A stretch of 64,000 nt of DNA from Lunularia cruciata (taxonomy: Eukaryota > Streptophyta > Marchantiopsida > Lunulariales > Lunulariaceae): the NCBI GenBank assembly GCA_948567375.1, contig CAOYZS010000005.1, positions 868,001 to 932,000 on the forward strand, read 5' to 3'. Below are positions 63,160 to 64,000 of the stretch, one piece after another (position 1 is the first letter of the stretch; every line of letters starts with the position of its first letter). The notes below the pieces were generated by a model. It had not been told where the DNA came from and did no database searches. It saw only the letters and a list, made by a program, of their open reading frames with translations. Made by a program: the position numbers and the translations under genes.

Positions 63160-64000
63160 TGTGACAACCCGACAAATATCACTTTTGTGGTAATCAGGTA
63201 AGTAAAGTTTGTTCCCGCAGAGATACGAGTCAAAAATGGTCAAATACAAAGCAAAGTAACAATTTCAGTTCTTCTTGGTTGCATCTTTAATCTCTCAGGT
63301 AGAAACCACGCCCAGAAGAGAGTAACAAGCACTGACTCGCAGTCTTGTCACGAATTAACACTTCTTGATCACAAAACCTTCAATTCTTTCCAAACAATCT
63401 TGATTGTGATGATTCAGGCTCTCCCAAAAACGGCACTTCACTGCAAAACAATTTTGCCTCAAAATTGTGTTCCACCCCTCCACTGAAGGCACAACTTCCT
63501 CGATCAAAATTGTTCCACATCAACCTCGCACTGCACTCACAAATGCAGAATACTACCAACACTACAATTCCTCTCAGATCTGTCAAGGCATTGCTTCGAT
63601 TGCACTTCACTCAAAATCAAACACACAGAATGAAGATCAAGGTTGTGGAATCCAACATCCTACAAACACACTGACTTGCACTTCAAATTTCTTCACACAC
63701 TCACAAACACAATCACAAAGTTGATATCGGAATCAAACTCAAGCGACGAGTACGGCTTCACAGCTCTTCCATTTATCTATTCTCAAAATTATGAGCACTA
63801 AACAACAGGATACTACAAATGCCACTCTTAAGTAGTGAAGCAAATGGCAGTTATCTTCCTAATGCACCTCTTCCTAATAACTCTACAAACTTGCAGATCC
63901 AAAATGACAATGCACCTCTTCATATCTGCTTATTCAAATCTCAAATTGGTTACTAATCCGATCCGATGTCTACTTCTTCTTCGGCTTTCAAACCCAAACC
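63160..64000 (-). mobile_element. LTR of element B, copy 2, runs off the window
   Basis: TGTGACAACCCGACAAATATC onward: U5, R and the beginning of U3, with the LTR-ORF tail starting near 63,968 (TCTACTTCTTCTTCGGCTTT on the plus strand, as at 22,137 and 35,737). The LTR's other end and the expected target duplication lie beyond 64,000. Confidence 0.85.

Larger units (their letters stand above)
61529..63869. repeat. 1.17-kb tandem duplication of gag start, PBS and LTR end
   Basis: Unit 1 is 61,529-62,700 and unit 2 is 62,701-63,869. Both begin AGAAGATGCTGACACTCTTC and contain, on the minus strand, LTR end, PBS and the first part of gag. The offset is 1,172 bases at the left edge and 1,173 at the LTR terminus (61,987 versus 63,160). 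Units differ at several percent of positions. The junction joins LTR U3/R text (AATGCACCT) to gag text. Confidence 0.92.
53331..64000 (-). mobile_element. element B: L-family Ty3/gypsy retrotransposon, leftward, runs off the window
   Basis: Reverse element inserted in the 3' LTR of element A: 3' LTR 53,331-55,832, PPT 55,833-55,845, pol and gag 55,844-61,898, PBS 61,961-61,979, 5' LTR from 61,987, with a 1.17-kb tandem duplication and continuation to the window edge. It is younger than element A by nesting. Its internal sequence is clearly better preserved (integrase Glu and zinc-site His are kept), but it still has stops and frameshifts throughout. Confidence 0.88.

Noticed and set aside
1-64000. 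CRISPR arrays, bacterial operons, ribosomal RNA or a host gene
   Set aside because: No regularly spaced short repeats with unique spacers, no Shine-Dalgarno-led intact gene series, no rRNA or tRNA sequence and no convincing exon structure were seen.

Overview
The window looks like plant nuclear repeat DNA, most likely from a large genome such as a conifer or another repeat-rich plant; the sequence itself does not give the species. It is AT-rich. I found no host gene, rRNA, tRNA or bacterial-type operon. Almost everything is decayed Ty3/gypsy LTR retrotransposon sequence, nested, inverted and truncated. Every coding copy carries stops or frameshifts, and some of these are clear C-to-T type changes expected of methylated DNA.

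One family dominates (called L here). Its internal region has the order PBS (tRNA-Asp type), gag with three CCHC zinc knuckles, protease (DLGSG), reverse transcriptase (FIDD), RNase H, integrase ending in a GPY-type module without a chromodomain, and a polypurine tract. This fits the non-chromovirus Ogre/Tat/Athila side of Ty3/gypsy. The best copies are element A (+, 42,072-53,330), element B (-, 53,331 to beyond the right edge, inserted in the 3' LTR of A) and element C (-, about 31,813-40,311, split by a solo LTR at 34,923-36,786).

The unusual feature is the L-family LTR. A full one is about 3.65-3.76 kb (16,257-19,904 and 42,072-45,829) and carries a roughly 760-800-codon reading frame (called LTR-ORF) inside U3, in the sense direction. 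The predicted protein has a conserved N-terminal globular-looking domain, an acidic linker, a long coiled coil and an acidic tail. The LTR's own TATTTAAG/A box lies about 120 bp after the LTR-ORF stop. A separate TATAAAA/G box lies 192-196 bp before the LTR-ORF start in six copies. Because the frame lies in U3 it is present both upstream of the PBS and downstream of pol, an arrangement comparable to LTR-encoded accessory genes of some retroviruses. Segments of LTR-ORF occur about 17 times in the window, in at least two sequence types.

Layout: 1-3,155 inverted pair of truncated L LTRs; 3,156-6,378 integrase remnant plus L LTR; 6,379-7,899 reverse L LTR half; 7,900-13,623 a second, older gypsy family (S) on the minus strand with PBS and 1-kb LTR, interrupted by a solo L LTR with target-site duplication AGGTT (9,146-10,984); 13,624-16,256 unassigned; 16,257-19,904 full-length L LTR with the best LTR-ORF; 19,905-21,005 gag and integrase scraps; 21,006-26,504 inverted L LTR pair; 26,505-31,948 further LTR halves with a perfect 129-bp tandem repeat; 31,949-40,311 element C; 40,312-42,071 LTR half; 42,072-53,330 element A; 53,331-64,000 element B with a 1.17-kb tandem duplication at its 5' end.

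All LTR boundaries, element relations and frames were read by eye. Boundaries flanked by TGTG...CACA termini should be good to a few bases; internal rearrangement junctions to about 10-20 bases.
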